In this document: in pieces, positions 40,971 to 50,233 of the stretch | How the letters are laid out: each line of letters opens with the position of its first letter | How positions within the stretch are numbered: the stretch's first letter is position 1 | Translations under genes and position numbers: made by a program | NCBI GenBank assembly: GCA_031382215.1 | Contig: JANMYQ010000360.1 | Span: 11,598 to 75,597, forward strand | Direction of reading: 5' to 3' | Length of the DNA stretch: 64,000 bases | DNA from: LGRD01 sp031382215 | GTDB taxonomy: Bacteria; Pseudomonadota; Gammaproteobacteria; Burkholderiales; Burkholderiaceae_C | The notes under the pieces: model-generated | The model's input: only the letters and a program-made list of their open reading frames with translations | Told to the model about the DNA's origin: nothing | The model's database searches: none

Positions 40971-42235
40971 TTGAGGGTGAACTGCGCGGAGCAGTTGGCG
41001 GTGGAGACGGCGTAGTTGCTGGACAAGCTGCTGTCGGACAGGCGCAGCTCGCGCACGGCGTTGCAGCCGAGTTGCCAGTTGCGGGTGGGCTCGTAGTTGG
41101 CGCCGAGCGACAGGGTCTTGAGCGACTCCTTGCCGTCGATGCTTTGCCCCGGCACGCCGGCCACGACCTGGTCGTTGGTCAGCGAGCGGCGGCTGTACCG
41201 GAATGCGGCGTTGATCTTGATCTTGGCGGTGGCCGCATACGCCGCGGACACCGACGCGCTGCTGGTCAGGCGGCTGTTGTCGCCGCTGGCGCTGAACTGC
41301 GTGCCGGCGATGTTGTTGAAGCTGCTCTCCGCGCCGGTGTCGCGGCTGAAGGTGGTGTTGAAGCTCAGTTTTCCGGTCGGCAGAAAGGCCCAGCTGAGGG
41401 ATCCGGTGGTGCCCGAAAAGTCGCGCTGTGACAGCGCATCGCTGGACTGGCGCCCGAAGCTCAGGCGCCCGCTGACGGTGCTCAGCCCGCTGGCGAACCA
41501 GGTGGCCGTGAGGTCCAGGTCCCTGCGGTCGAAACTGGCGGTTTCTCCGCTGGCCGTGACGATGTTGGGGTACTCGCCGCGCGTGAAGCGCAACGCCGTG
41601 CCCAGGGTCAGCAGGCCGCTGGGGCGGTAGGTGAGCCCCAGGCTTGCGGCGTTCTGCGTCACTTCGGAGGCCGCGTATTCGTCGGCCGAATAACCGAGCT
41701 GGCGGTGCGAGAACGTGCCTTCAAGCGACAGCAGCGACACCATGCCGAGTTGAATCCGCGCATTGAGCTGGCGGGTCGACTCGATGTTCTTCTTGGTCAG
41801 CTGAGGCTGGTCGACCGAAGCGCCGTAGTTGGCCAGGTTCTCATTCAGCAAGACGTTGAAGCTGCCCGACAACTGCTCGATGGTCGCCCAGTCCAGGCCC
41901 ACGTTGACGGCGTAGCTGGTGTTGTTCAGTTCGACCACGTCTTCAAAGCGGGTCGCGCGCACCGTGCCGTTGGCATAGAAGCGCTGGCGCCCGAACGGCT
42001 GGTCGACGCCTGCCAGCAGGCCGGTGATCGAATATTTGTCTGGCACCCGATTGGCCGCAGTGCGATACAAGTTGGAGTCGTGCTCGAAGGCCTGGCTCAC
42101 GCCGATGGAATAGGGGTTGGGTTCGGCCCAGGCGCCGGCGGGGGCGGCCAGGGCTGCGGCACAGGCACAGCCAAAGGTCAACCGGCGCAAAACGGGCATC
42201 GCGGCCATGGCGGCATGGTGGGCAAGGTGCGTCAT
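40967..42235 (-). CDS. epsL: EpsL-type outer-membrane beta-barrel protein
   Basis: A 422-residue exported protein with a signal peptide ending near AGAWAEPNPY and a long run of alternating strands (LLSLEGTFSHRQLGY, LLTLGTALRFTRGEYP, LSTVSGRLSFGRQSSD, GKLSFNTTFSRDTG, KIKINAAFRYSRRS) ending in AQFTLK, a pattern typical of an outer-membrane beta-barrel. Such EpsL proteins occur in XrtB-linked EPS operons and are thought to act in secretion of the polymer across the outer membrane, alongside EpsE. ATG 42235 is chosen over a TTG at 42259; ribosome sites are weak at both. Confidence 0.85.
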   Translation of the reverse strand: MTHLAHHAAMAAMPVLRRLTFGCACAAALAAPAGAWAEPNPYSIGVSQAFEHDSNLYRTAANRVPDKYSITGLLAGVDQPFGRQRFYANGTVRATRFEDVVELNNTSYAVNVGLDWATIEQLSGSFNVLLNENLANYGASVDQPQLTKKNIESTRQLNARIQLGMVSLLSLEGTFSHRQLGYSADEYAASEVTQNAASLGLTYRPSGLLTLGTALRFTRGEYPNIVTASGETASFDRRDLDLTATWFASGLSTVSGRLSFGRQSSDALSQRDFSGTTGSLSWAFLPTGKLSFNTTFSRDTGAESSFNNIAGTQFSASGDNSRLTSSASVSAAYAATAKIKINAAFRYSRRSLTNDQVVAGVPGQSIDGKESLKTLSLGANYEPTRNWQLGCNAVRELRLSDSSLSSNYAVSTANCSAQFTLK

Positions 42236-42274
42236 GGGGGTTCCGTAGGTGGCGATCAATGTGGGAGGGGCAGG

Positions 42275-43765
42275 TCAGAACGCATGCCGGTCGAAGATCA
42301 GCACGCGAATGGTGCGCACGATGATCTGAAGGTCGAGCTGCAGGTTCCAGTTGCGCAAGTATTCCAGGTCGTATTCGACCCGAGCCTGCATCTTCTCGAT
42401 GGTGTCGGTCTCGCCGCGGTGGCCATTGACCTGGGCCCAGCCGGTGATCCCGGGGCGCACCTTGTGGCGCACCATGTAGGCCTTGATCATCTGGCGATAC
42501 TGCTCGTTGTGGGCCACCGCGTGCGGGCGCGGGCCGACGATGCTCATGCGCCCCTGCAGCACGTTGAAGAACTGCGGCAACTCGTCCAGCGAGGTGCGCC
42601 GGATGAAGCGGCCGAACGGCGTGATGCGCGGGTCGTTGCGCTTGGCCTGTCGCACGTCCCAGCCGTCTTCCTGGGCCGTCATGGAGCGGAATTTGTAAAC
42701 GATGATCTCGCCGCCGTCCAGCCCGTTGCGGCGTTGCTTGAAGATGATCGGGCCGGGCGAGCTGAGCTTCACGCCGATGGCGATGATCACCAGCAGCGGC
42801 GCAATGAGCGTCAGGATGATCAGGGTCAGCACGATGTCGCTGAAACGTTTGGCCAGTTCGTTGGTGCCGGTGAACGGGGTTTCGCAGATGCCCACCACCG
42901 GCACGCCGTTCACGTCTTGCAGGCGGCCCTGGATGATGCTGATGCCGAACACGTCGGGCACGAAGAACAGCGAAGCGGTGGTGCCCTGCAGTTGTTCGAG
43001 CAGCGCGATGATGCGCGGCTGCGAACCGAGCGGCAGGGTGATGTAGACCTCGCGGATGCCATGCTCGGTGATGTAGCCGGCCACCGCCTTGAGGTCGCCC
43101 AGGCGTTGCGAGACGGCCTGCGGATGCACCCGGTCGTCGCTTCGGTCGTCGAAGTAACCGGCAAAGTCGATGCCTCGTTCGTTGCTGCCTTCCAGCGCCC
43201 GCGCGACCTTCACGCCGAGCGCACCCGCGCCGACGACGATCGTCGAGCGGCGCGCTTCGGCCCGCGCCGCCTCGCGCCACACGATGGCCATGCCGACGCG
43301 CACCGCCAGCCATTGAATGACGGGCGTGAGCACCACCCACGCGATCAGCACCTGCTCGTCGAAGTAGTCCAGGCTGTTCGTGGCGTAGGCGCACAGCGCC
43401 AGAATGACCACCAGGCTGATCCACGAGGTGGTGATGTCCACCGCCGCGGTGAGCTTGCCGTCATGGAAGCGGTTGCGGCCGGGGAAGGTGAGCGCAAAGA
43501 CCAGCAGGCACACCGCCAGTGCGGTGCGGCTCAGGCGCTCGTCGAAGACCACGCAGGCCGCAATGAACGTCAGCACGGTCACACTCGGTTCGAGAAACGT
43601 CGCAACGAGTGACGTGACTGACTGGGGCGCGCTGCTGAAGGTTCTCTTGAATCGGCGGTCTTCGAACATCGGTGAGTGAATTTCCGCGTACACGGCGTGC
43701 GCCTGCACGAGGGGCCGGGTGGCCTTTGGGGCGGTCGATTCTCTACCAAAACCCCACATTTCCAT
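42275..43765 (-). CDS. epsB: Undecaprenyl-phosphate glucose phosphotransferase (EPS initiating enzyme)
   Basis: This polyisoprenyl-phosphate hexose-1-phosphate transferase starts EPS repeat-unit synthesis by moving sugar-1-phosphate to undecaprenyl phosphate. The 496-residue protein has four N-terminal helices, a Rossmann-like CoA-binding domain (STIVVGAGALGVKVARALEG), a fifth helix, and the catalytic domain with KLSSPGPIIFKQRRNG, YKFRSM, RRTSLDELPQFFNVLQG and MSIVGPRPHAVAHNE, then RPGITGWAQVNG. ATG 43765 has GGAGGAGGACA directly upstream. First gene of the minus-strand operon; divergent from ubiJ. Confidence 0.93.
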   Translation of the reverse strand: MEMWGFGRESTAPKATRPLVQAHAVYAEIHSPMFEDRRFKRTFSSAPQSVTSLVATFLEPSVTVLTFIAACVVFDERLSRTALAVCLLVFALTFPGRNRFHDGKLTAAVDITTSWISLVVILALCAYATNSLDYFDEQVLIAWVVLTPVIQWLAVRVGMAIVWREAARAEARRSTIVVGAGALGVKVARALEGSNERGIDFAGYFDDRSDDRVHPQAVSQRLGDLKAVAGYITEHGIREVYITLPLGSQPRIIALLEQLQGTTASLFFVPDVFGISIIQGRLQDVNGVPVVGICETPFTGTNELAKRFSDIVLTLIILTLIAPLLVIIAIGVKLSSPGPIIFKQRRNGLDGGEIIVYKFRSMTAQEDGWDVRQAKRNDPRITPFGRFIRRTSLDELPQFFNVLQGRMSIVGPRPHAVAHNEQYRQMIKAYMVRHKVRPGITGWAQVNGHRGETDTIEKMQARVEYDLEYLRNWNLQLDLQIIVRTIRVLIFDRHAF

Positions 43766-43813
43766 TGTCCTCCTCCGCACAGAGGAAGCACGTCGCGTGC
43801 CTACAATCCGTGC

Positions 43814-44350
43814 ATGTTTCACACTATCCAGGCGGCCTTGGCCCACGAGGGAATAGAGCGCGCCATGCTGCTGGTGAACCATGTGCTCGTGTCGGAGCCG
43901 GCGGCGGCGCAGCGCCTGCGCGCGCATGTGGGCAAGCGCCTGCGGCTGCAGGTGAACGGCTGGCCGGCATGGCTGCCGGCGCTGCCCGAGCTGACGTTTC
44001 GCATCACGCCGGCGGCGCTGGTCGAGTGGTGCGGCGAGCAGGCTGCGGAGCCTGCCGATCTGCAGATCGAGGTGGACGCTGCCCACCCCGCCAAGGCATT
44101 GATGCAGGCACTGGCCGGCGAGCGCCCGCACGTCGAGGTGGCCGGCGACGCCGCTTTTGCCACCGACGTGAACTGGCTCTTCGACCACCTGCGCTGGGAC
44201 ATCGAGGACGACCTGGCCAAGATCGTCGGCCCGGTGCCCGCGCGCGAGATGGCACGCCTCGGCCGTGGCCTGGCCGGCGGGCTGCGCGAGGCCGTGACCC
44301 GGCTCGGCGCGCTGGCAGCAGCCGTGCGCCCCGGCGGGCCGGCCGGCTGA
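43814..44350 (+). CDS. ubiJ: Ubiquinone biosynthesis accessory factor UbiJ (SCP2 domain)
   Basis: UbiJ has an SCP2-type lipid-binding domain and helps the soluble ubiquinone-modifying complex handle its hydrophobic intermediates. The 178-residue product opens IQAALAHEGIERAMLLVNHV, has the FRITPAALVEWC and LQIEVDAAHPAKALMQALAG stretches and the characteristic WLFDHLRWDIEDDLAKIVG near the C-terminus. A -10-like TACAAT at 43802-43807 lies six bases from the ATG, so the leader is very short. The stop overlaps the ubiB start by TGATG. Confidence 0.93.
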   Translation: MFHTIQAALAHEGIERAMLLVNHVLVSEPAAAQRLRAHVGKRLRLQVNGWPAWLPALPELTFRITPAALVEWCGEQAAEPADLQIEVDAAHPAKALMQALAGERPHVEVAGDAAFATDVNWLFDHLRWDIEDDLAKIVGPVPAREMARLGRGLAGGLREAVTRLGALAAAVRPGGPAG

Positions 44351-45897
44351 TGAGGCACCTGGCGCGCCTGATCGTCATCTGCGTGACGGTGCTGCGTTAC
44401 GGGCTCGATGAGCTGGCGCTGTCGAGTTTTCGCCAGCCCTGGGTGCGCCTGGCGGTGCGCCTGGGCACGATCGGCCGCAGGCTCGACGCGCCGCGTGGTG
44501 AGCGCCTGCGCAAGGGGCTGGAACGGCTCGGGCCGATCTTCGTCAAGTTCGGCCAGGTGCTTTCGACCCGGCGCGACCTGCTGCCCACCGACCTGGCCGA
44601 CGAGCTGGCCAAGCTGCAGGATGACGTGCCGCCGTTTCCGGCCGCGCAGGCGCGTGCGCTGGTCGAAAAGGCTTTCGGTCGCCCCATCGACGAGGTGTTC
44701 GCACGCTTCGACGCCGAACCGGTGGCGAGTGCGTCGATTGCGCAAGTGCATTTTGCGGCGCTGAAAGATGGCCGCGAAGTGGCGGTGAAAGTGCTGCGCC
44801 CCGGCATGCTGGACGTGATCGACGACGACCTGGCCCTGCTGCGCACCTTGGCGCGCTGGGTCGAGCGCCTGTCGATCGACGGCAAACGCCTGAAGCCGCG
44901 CGAGGTCGTGGCCGAGTTCGACAACTACCTGCACGACGAGCTCGACCTGGTGCGCGAAGCGGCCAACGCCGCGCAACTGCGCCGCAACATGCAGGGGCTG
45001 AACCTGATCCTGGTGCCCGAGATGGTGTGGCCGCTGTGCACCCAGAACGTGATCGTGATGGAGCGCATGAACGGCGTGCCGATCAGCCAGACCCAGCGGC
45101 TGGTGGAGGCGGGGGTGGACATCCCGAAGCTGGCGCGCGACGGCGTGACGATCTTCTTCACGCAGGTGTTTCGCGACGGCTTCTTTCATGCCGACATGCA
45201 CCCGGGCAACATCCAGGTCAGCATCGCGCCGGAAAGTTTCGGCCGCTACATCGCGCTCGACTTCGGCATCGTGGGCACGCTCACCGAGTCTGACAAGCAG
45301 TACCTGGCGCACAACTTCATCGCTTTCTTCCGGCGCGATTACAAGCGCGTGGCCGAGCTGCACCTGGAAAGCGGTTGGGTGCCGCCGGGCACGCGGGTGG
45401 ACGAGCTCGAAGGCGCGATCCGCGCGGTCTGCGAGCCGCACTTCGATCGGCCGTTGAAGGACATCTCGCTCGGCCAGGTGCTGCTGCGGCTGTTCCAGAC
45501 CTCGCGCCGTTTCAACGTCGAGATCCAGCCGCAACTGGTGTTGTTGCAGAAGACCTTGCTCAACGTCGAAGGCCTGGGCCGCCAGCTCGACCCCGAGCTC
45601 GATTTGTGGAACACCGCCAAACCGTTCCTCGAACGCTGGATGAACGAGCAGGTGGGCTGGCGCGGCCTGGTGGAGCACCTGAAAACCGAAGCGCCTCGCT
45701 ACGTGCAGTTGCTGCCGCAGTTGCCGCGCCTGCTGCACCAGGCGCTGCAGCCGCGCCCGGCGGTCGACGCGCAACTGCTGGCGGCGCTGCTGGCCGAGCA
45801 GCGCCGCGGCCGTGGCGGCCCGTGGCGGGCGCTCGGCTGGGTCGGCGCGGGTTTCGTGCTCGGCCTGGGCGCGGCGCTCGCCGCGCTGCTTATTTAG
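44350..45897 (+). CDS. ubiB: Ubiquinone biosynthesis kinase-like protein UbiB
   Basis: UbiB is an atypical ADCK/COQ8-type ATPase needed for coenzyme Q synthesis. The 515-residue protein has the KxGQ motif in IFVKFGQVLSTRRDLLP, the Ala-rich loop VASASIAQVHFA, the invariant Lys in EVAVKVLRPGM, and HADMHPGN plus DFG in IALDFGIVG. Two hydrophobic segments at the C-terminus (GWVGAGFVLGLGAALAALLI) anchor it. It is coupled to ubiJ, and its last eight bases overlap the convergent potF-like gene. Confidence 0.96.
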   Translation: MRHLARLIVICVTVLRYGLDELALSSFRQPWVRLAVRLGTIGRRLDAPRGERLRKGLERLGPIFVKFGQVLSTRRDLLPTDLADELAKLQDDVPPFPAAQARALVEKAFGRPIDEVFARFDAEPVASASIAQVHFAALKDGREVAVKVLRPGMLDVIDDDLALLRTLARWVERLSIDGKRLKPREVVAEFDNYLHDELDLVREAANAAQLRRNMQGLNLILVPEMVWPLCTQNVIVMERMNGVPISQTQRLVEAGVDIPKLARDGVTIFFTQVFRDGFFHADMHPGNIQVSIAPESFGRYIALDFGIVGTLTESDKQYLAHNFIAFFRRDYKRVAELHLESGWVPPGTRVDELEGAIRAVCEPHFDRPLKDISLGQVLLRLFQTSRRFNVEIQPQLVLLQKTLLNVEGLGRQLDPELDLWNTAKPFLERWMNEQVGWRGLVEHLKTEAPRYVQLLPQLPRLLHQALQPRPAVDAQLLAALLAEQRRGRGGPWRALGWVGAGFVLGLGAALAALLI

Positions 45898-47056
45898 CCG
45901 CCTTGAAGTTCGTGAAGGTGCGCGTCTGCACGCGCCGGACGTCCTGCGGCAGGCTGTCGGGCGCGGTCATGCCGGCCAGGGCCTGCGCGCTCAGGAAGAT
46001 CGACTTGTTTTCCGCCACGTCCTTCTTGACCGCTTTCAGCGAAGCCTTGTTCGGGTTGGCGTAGAAAACCTTGTTCGTCAGCGACGCATGCACCTCCGGG
46101 CGCAGGATGTAGTTGATGAACAGGTGCGCGTTCTTCGGGTGCTTGGCATCGGCCGGAATGGCCATCGAATCGAAAAACAGTGTGGCGCCGCTGGCCGGCA
46201 CCAGGGCTTCGATGGTCTGGCCGGTCTTGCCTTCGATCGCGCGCGTGCGAGCGATGTTGATGTCGCCCGAATAGCCCATCACCGCACACAGCGAACCCTT
46301 GGCCAGCTCCTCGATGTAGCCCGACGACGAGAAGCGCGTGACGAACGGCCGCACCTTCTTCAGCATCTCGCCGGCGGCAGGGTAGTCGGCCACATTGCGG
46401 CTGAAGCCGGGCTTGCCGACGTAGAGCAGCGCCACCGGCAGCACTTCGGAGGCGGAGTCGAGGAAGTTCACGCCACAGCCCTTCAGCTTGGCGGCGTACT
46501 TCGGGTCGAAGATCAGGGACCACGGGTTGGCCGGCATCGGCTCGCTGCCGAGCGCCTTCTTGACCTTGTCGACATTGATGCCCACGGTGACGTAGCCCCA
46601 CAGCCAGTTCACCAGGAACTGGTTGCCCGGGTCCACCTTGGCCATCTGCTCCAGGATGGCCGGGTCGAGGTTGCCCCAGTTGCTCAACTGCGCACGGTCG
46701 AGCGGGCGGAACAGCTTGGCCTCGATCTGCTGCTTGGCGAAGTGCGCGCCCGGCACCACGATGTCGTAGCCCGTCTTGCCCGCCACCAGCTTGGCATGCA
46801 GGATTTCGTTGTTGTCGTAGTTGTCGTAGTTGACCTTGATGCCGGTCTCTTTCTCGAAGTTCTTGATCGTGTCGTCGGCGATGTAGTCGGACCAGTTGTA
46901 GATGTTCAGCACCTTCGGTTCGGGCGGATCGGCGGCCAGGGCGGGGCCGGCACTTGTCAGGCCGATCGCCAGTCCCAGCGCCAGGGTGCTGGCGAAGTTC
47001 GCGAGGTGTTGGGGAGTGAAGCGGATCACGGGAGAACTCCTTGTTCGGTCAGTCAT
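45890..47056 (-). CDS. potF: Polyamine ABC transporter substrate-binding protein (PotF-like)
   Basis: A 388-residue periplasmic protein that binds putrescine or spermidine for an ABC importer. A signal peptide ends near AGPALAA; the mature part starts KVLNIYNWSDYIADDTIKNF, the hallmark opening of PotD/PotF proteins, then TGIKVNYDNYDNNEILHAKL, GYDIVVPGAHF, and later YSGDINIAR and the INYILRPEVHASLTNKVFYA segment. No permease or ATPase genes flank it, so the rest of the transporter is encoded elsewhere. Confidence 0.93.
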   Translation of the reverse strand: MTDRTRSSPVIRFTPQHLANFASTLALGLAIGLTSAGPALAADPPEPKVLNIYNWSDYIADDTIKNFEKETGIKVNYDNYDNNEILHAKLVAGKTGYDIVVPGAHFAKQQIEAKLFRPLDRAQLSNWGNLDPAILEQMAKVDPGNQFLVNWLWGYVTVGINVDKVKKALGSEPMPANPWSLIFDPKYAAKLKGCGVNFLDSASEVLPVALLYVGKPGFSRNVADYPAAGEMLKKVRPFVTRFSSSGYIEELAKGSLCAVMGYSGDINIARTRAIEGKTGQTIEALVPASGATLFFDSMAIPADAKHPKNAHLFINYILRPEVHASLTNKVFYANPNKASLKAVKKDVAENKSIFLSAQALAGMTAPDSLPQDVRRVQTRTFTNFKAAK

Positions 47057-47121
47057 TGAATAAGCGGCGATTCGAACCCACCTGAGAACGCCGGTTCGGC
47101 ACTTGCGCCGACACGCGCCCG

Positions 47122-47127
47122 TATAAT
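47122..47127 (+). promoter_or_regulatory. Consensus -10 box ahead of the FmdB gene
   Basis: A perfect TATAAT lies 34 bases before the FmdB ATG in the gap between divergent genes. No matching -35 with normal spacing is seen. Confidence 0.5.
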
Positions 47128-47161
47128 TCTAGGTTTTCCGTTTTGAATCAAGGGCTTAGCC

Positions 47162-47566
47162 ATGCCAATCTATGCCTACCGCTGCGAAGCGTGTGGCCAC
47201 GCCAAAGATGTGCTGCAGAAGGTCTCCGACCCGCTGCTGACCGTCTGCCCCTCGTGCGGCGCTGAAGCCTTCAAGAAGCAGGTCACGGCGGCCGGCTTCC
47301 AGCTCAAGGGCTCGGGTTGGTATGTCACCGACTTCCGTGGCGACGCCAAGGGCGCCCCCGACAAGGCCGGGCCTGCCAATGGCGATTCGGGCCAGGCCGA
47401 CGGTGCCAAGTCCGATGCGACGAAGAGCGACGCGGGCAAGGGTGAGTCGGCCAAGGGCGACGCCGGCAAGGGCGAGGCGGCCAAGAGCGAGACGGCCAAG
47501 AGCGCGACCCCGGCCGCCGCGCCGGCACCTTCGTCCGGCACCGGCTCGGCGCCTGGCGGCCAATGA
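47162..47566 (+). CDS. FmdB family zinc-ribbon protein
   Basis: The first 60 residues form an FmdB-type zinc ribbon: MPIYAYRCEACGHAKDVLQK with the first CxxC pair and LTVCPSCGAEAFKK with the second, then GFQLKGSGWYVTDFR. These small regulators were first linked to formamidase/acetamidase control, but are widespread and of unknown target. The remaining 70 residues are a Lys/Ala/Asp/Ser low-complexity tail (AKGDAGKGEAAKSETAKS) longer than in most family members. It leads the fmdB-DUF502-aspS run. Confidence 0.9.
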   Translation: MPIYAYRCEACGHAKDVLQKVSDPLLTVCPSCGAEAFKKQVTAAGFQLKGSGWYVTDFRGDAKGAPDKAGPANGDSGQADGAKSDATKSDAGKGESAKGDAGKGEAAKSETAKSATPAAAPAPSSGTGSAPGGQ

Positions 47567-47612
47567 CCCGCCCTCGCCCCCGCCCGATCCCCCGGACACC
47601 GCGGACACCGCC

Positions 47613-48260
47613 TTGAAAAAATACCTCCTCGCCGGCCTGCTGGTCTGGCTGCCCCTGGCCATCACGATCTGGGTGCTGCATTCGGCGCTCGGCTTGCTCG
47701 ACGGCGTGTTCGGCTGGGTGCTCAATGCCACGCAGGCCCTGCTGCCGGTGGCCGCGCACGGCTCCATCGAGAGCCTGCGCAACGTGCCCGGCCTGGGCGT
47801 GGCGGTGCTGCTGCTCGGGCTGCTGCTGACCGGCGCGTTCGCGGCCAACATGGTCGGCCAGTGGTGGCTGGCACAAGGCCACTGGTTGCTGAAGAAGATC
47901 CCGATCGTCAAGTCGATCTACAGCTCGGTCAAGCAGGTGTCGGACACCTTGTTCTCGAGCAGCGGCAACGCCTTTCGCGAAGCCGTGCTGGTGCAGTACC
48001 CGCGCCAGGGCAGCTGGACCATCGCCTTCGTCACCGGCAAACCGGGCGGCGAGGCGGGCCAGCACCTGCACGGCGACTACCTCAGCGTGTACGTGCCGAC
48101 CACGCCGAACCCGACCTCGGGCTTTTTCCTGATGCTGCCGCGCGCCGACGTGATTGCGCTGCAGATGAGCGTGGACGAAGCACTGAAATACGTGATCTCG
48201 ATGGGCGTGGTGGCGCCGCCGGCGTTGGCTGTGGTGCCGGCAGAACTCAGCCGAAATTGA
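47613..48260 (+). CDS. DUF502 membrane protein
   Basis: A 215-residue inner-membrane protein with two N-terminal helices (KKYLLAGLLVWLPLAITIWV, and GLGVAVLLLGLLLTGAFAAN) and a soluble C-terminal domain containing KIPIVKSIYSSVKQVSDTLF and SGFFLMLPRADVIALQMSVD, the DUF502 signatures. The start is taken as TTG 47613 because the LKKYLLAG N-terminus is the family norm and no ATG or GTG fits; the frame runs on into the FmdB gene upstream. Function unknown; the position before aspS is common in betaproteobacteria. Confidence 0.85.
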   Translation: MKKYLLAGLLVWLPLAITIWVLHSALGLLDGVFGWVLNATQALLPVAAHGSIESLRNVPGLGVAVLLLGLLLTGAFAANMVGQWWLAQGHWLLKKIPIVKSIYSSVKQVSDTLFSSSGNAFREAVLVQYPRQGSWTIAFVTGKPGGEAGQHLHGDYLSVYVPTTPNPTSGFFLMLPRADVIALQMSVDEALKYVISMGVVAPPALAVVPAELSRN

Positions 48261-48382
48261 CGCGGCTGGGCGTTCGGCAAACGCTCCAGCTTCAGGCCTG
48301 CGCTGCAGCGTCCTCCTCTCAAGCGCCATCGACGGGAGCCCACAGGGTGTCCCGATTGCCCACATTCGACGGAGTGAATTTC

Positions 48383-50173
48383 ATGAGAACAACTTACTGC
48401 GGCCTGGTCAGCGAAGCGCTGATGGGACAGACCGTGACCCTGATGGGCTGGGCCCACCGTCGGCGCGACCACGGCGGCGTGATCTTCATCGACCTGCGCG
48501 ACCGCGAAGGCCTGGTCCAGATCGTGTGCGACCCCGACCGCGCCGGCATGTTCAAGGTGGCCGAGGAGATTCGCAACGAGTTCTGCCTGAAGGTGATCGG
48601 CAAGGTGCGCGCGCGCCCCGCCGGCACAGCAAATGCACAACTCACCAGCGGCCAGATCGAGGTGCTGTGCCTGGAGCTCGAGGTGCTCAACCCCAGCGTC
48701 ACGCCGCCGTTCCAGCTCGACGAGGAAAACCTGTCCGAGACCACGCGCCTGACCCACCGCGTGCTCGACCTGCGCCGCCCCTACATGCAGCGCAACATGA
48801 TGCTGCGCTACCGCGTGGCGATGGAGGTGCGCAAGTTTCTCGACGTGAATGGTTTCATCGACATTGAAACGCCGATGCTGACCAAGAGCACGCCCGAGGG
48901 CGCGCGCGACTACCTGGTGCCCAGCCGCGTGCACGACGGCATGTTCTTCGCGCTGCCGCAGAGCCCGCAGTTGTTCAAGCAGTTGCTGATGGTGGCCGGC
49001 TTCGACCGCTACTACCAGATCACCAAGTGCTTCCGCGACGAAGACCTGCGCGCCGACCGCCAGCCTGAGTTCACGCAGATCGACATCGAGACCAGCTTCC
49101 TGCCCGAGGAAGAGATCCGCACGATGTTCGAGGGCATGATCCGCAGCACTTTCGAGCATGCCATCGGCGTCAAGCTGCCGGCTTTCCCGGTGATGCTGTA
49201 TGCCGACGCGATGCGCCTGTACGGCTCGGACAAGCCCGACCTGCGCGTCAAGCTCGAATTCACCGAGCTGACCGACGTGATGGGCACGGTGGACTTCAAG
49301 GTTTTCTCGGGGCCGGCGTTGATGAAGGACGGCCGCGTGGTGGCCCTGCGCATTCCCGGCGGCGCCGAGATGAGCCGCAGCGAGATCGACGCCTACACCG
49401 AGTTCGTCAAGATCTACGGCGCCAAGGGGCTGGCGTGGATCAAGGTGAACGATGTGGCCAAGGGCCGCGAGGGTCTGCAGAGCCCGATCGTCAAGAACCT
49501 GCACGACGCTGCGTTGACCGAGGTGCTCAAGCGCACCGGCGCTGCCAACGGCGACCTGCTGTTCTTCGGTGCCGACCGGGCCAAGGTCGTCAACGACGCC
49601 ATCGGTGCGCTGCGCGTGAAGGTCGGCCACAGCGACTTCGGCAAGGCGCGCAACCTGGTGCAGGGCGCGTGGGAGCCGCTGTGGGTGGTCGACTTCCCGA
49701 TGTTCGAGTACGACGACGGCGCGCAGCGCTGGAACGCGGTGCACCACCCGTTCACGAGCCCGAAAGACGGCCACGAAGACTGGCTCGAAACCGATCCTGG
49801 CCGTTGCATCGCCAAGGCTTACGACGTGGTGCTGAACGGCATCGAACTCGGCGGTGGTTCGGTGCGTATTCACCGCGCGGAGGTGCAGAGCAAGGTGTTC
49901 CGCGCGCTCAAGATCGACGCCGACGAAGCGCAGCTCAAGTTCGGTTTCCTGCTCGACGCGCTGCAGTACGGCGCGCCGCCGCACGGCGGCATCGCGATCG
50001 GGCTGGACCGTTTCGTGATGCTGATGACCGGCGCCGAGTCGCTGCGCGACGTGATCGCGTTCCCCAAGACCCAGCGCGCGCAAGACCTGCTCACCAACGC
50101 CCCCGGGCCGGTGGACGAGAAGCAGTTGCGCGAGCTGCACATCCGGCTGCGCAATACCGGCGCGGCGGCTTGA
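48383..50173 (+). CDS. aspS: Aspartyl-tRNA synthetase
   Basis: AspRS charges tRNA-Asp with aspartate in the cytosol. The 596-residue length fits the bacterial enzyme. An OB-fold anticodon domain comes first (TLMGWAHRRRDHGGVIFIDL), then class II motif 1 (IETPMLTKSTPEGARDYLVP), motif 2 (KCFRDEDLRADRQPEFTQID), the bacterial GAD insertion, and motif 3 (HGGIAIGLDRFVMLMTG). ATG 48383 is the family start; the open frame upstream is read-through. Whether it is discriminating or also charges tRNA-Asn cannot be read reliably here. Confidence 0.97.
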   Translation: MRTTYCGLVSEALMGQTVTLMGWAHRRRDHGGVIFIDLRDREGLVQIVCDPDRAGMFKVAEEIRNEFCLKVIGKVRARPAGTANAQLTSGQIEVLCLELEVLNPSVTPPFQLDEENLSETTRLTHRVLDLRRPYMQRNMMLRYRVAMEVRKFLDVNGFIDIETPMLTKSTPEGARDYLVPSRVHDGMFFALPQSPQLFKQLLMVAGFDRYYQITKCFRDEDLRADRQPEFTQIDIETSFLPEEEIRTMFEGMIRSTFEHAIGVKLPAFPVMLYADAMRLYGSDKPDLRVKLEFTELTDVMGTVDFKVFSGPALMKDGRVVALRIPGGAEMSRSEIDAYTEFVKIYGAKGLAWIKVNDVAKGREGLQSPIVKNLHDAALTEVLKRTGAANGDLLFFGADRAKVVNDAIGALRVKVGHSDFGKARNLVQGAWEPLWVVDFPMFEYDDGAQRWNAVHHPFTSPKDGHEDWLETDPGRCIAKAYDVVLNGIELGGGSVRIHRAEVQSKVFRALKIDADEAQLKFGFLLDALQYGAPPHGGIAIGLDRFVMLMTGAESLRDVIAFPKTQRAQDLLTNAPGPVDEKQLRELHIRLRNTGAAA

Positions 50174-50198
50174 GGGCATCGCGCCGCGGGTGACGATG

Positions 50199-50209
50199 GC
50201 TAGAATAGC
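50199..50209. promoter_or_regulatory. Operator-like palindrome and -10 of the CcdB-type toxin-antitoxin pair
   Basis: GCTA-GAA-TAGC (50199-50209) is a perfect short palindrome and includes TAGAAT (50201-50206), a good -10 box, 25 bases before the antitoxin ATG. The overlap suits self-repression by the antitoxin (inference). Confidence 0.45.
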
Positions 50210-50233
50210 TAATCGTTGCCCGGGAGTTTCATC

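Noticed and set aside
41705..45774. Long antisense frames opposite epsB and ubiJ-ubiB
   Set aside because: The real genes have complete catalytic motifs; the antisense translations are low complexity.
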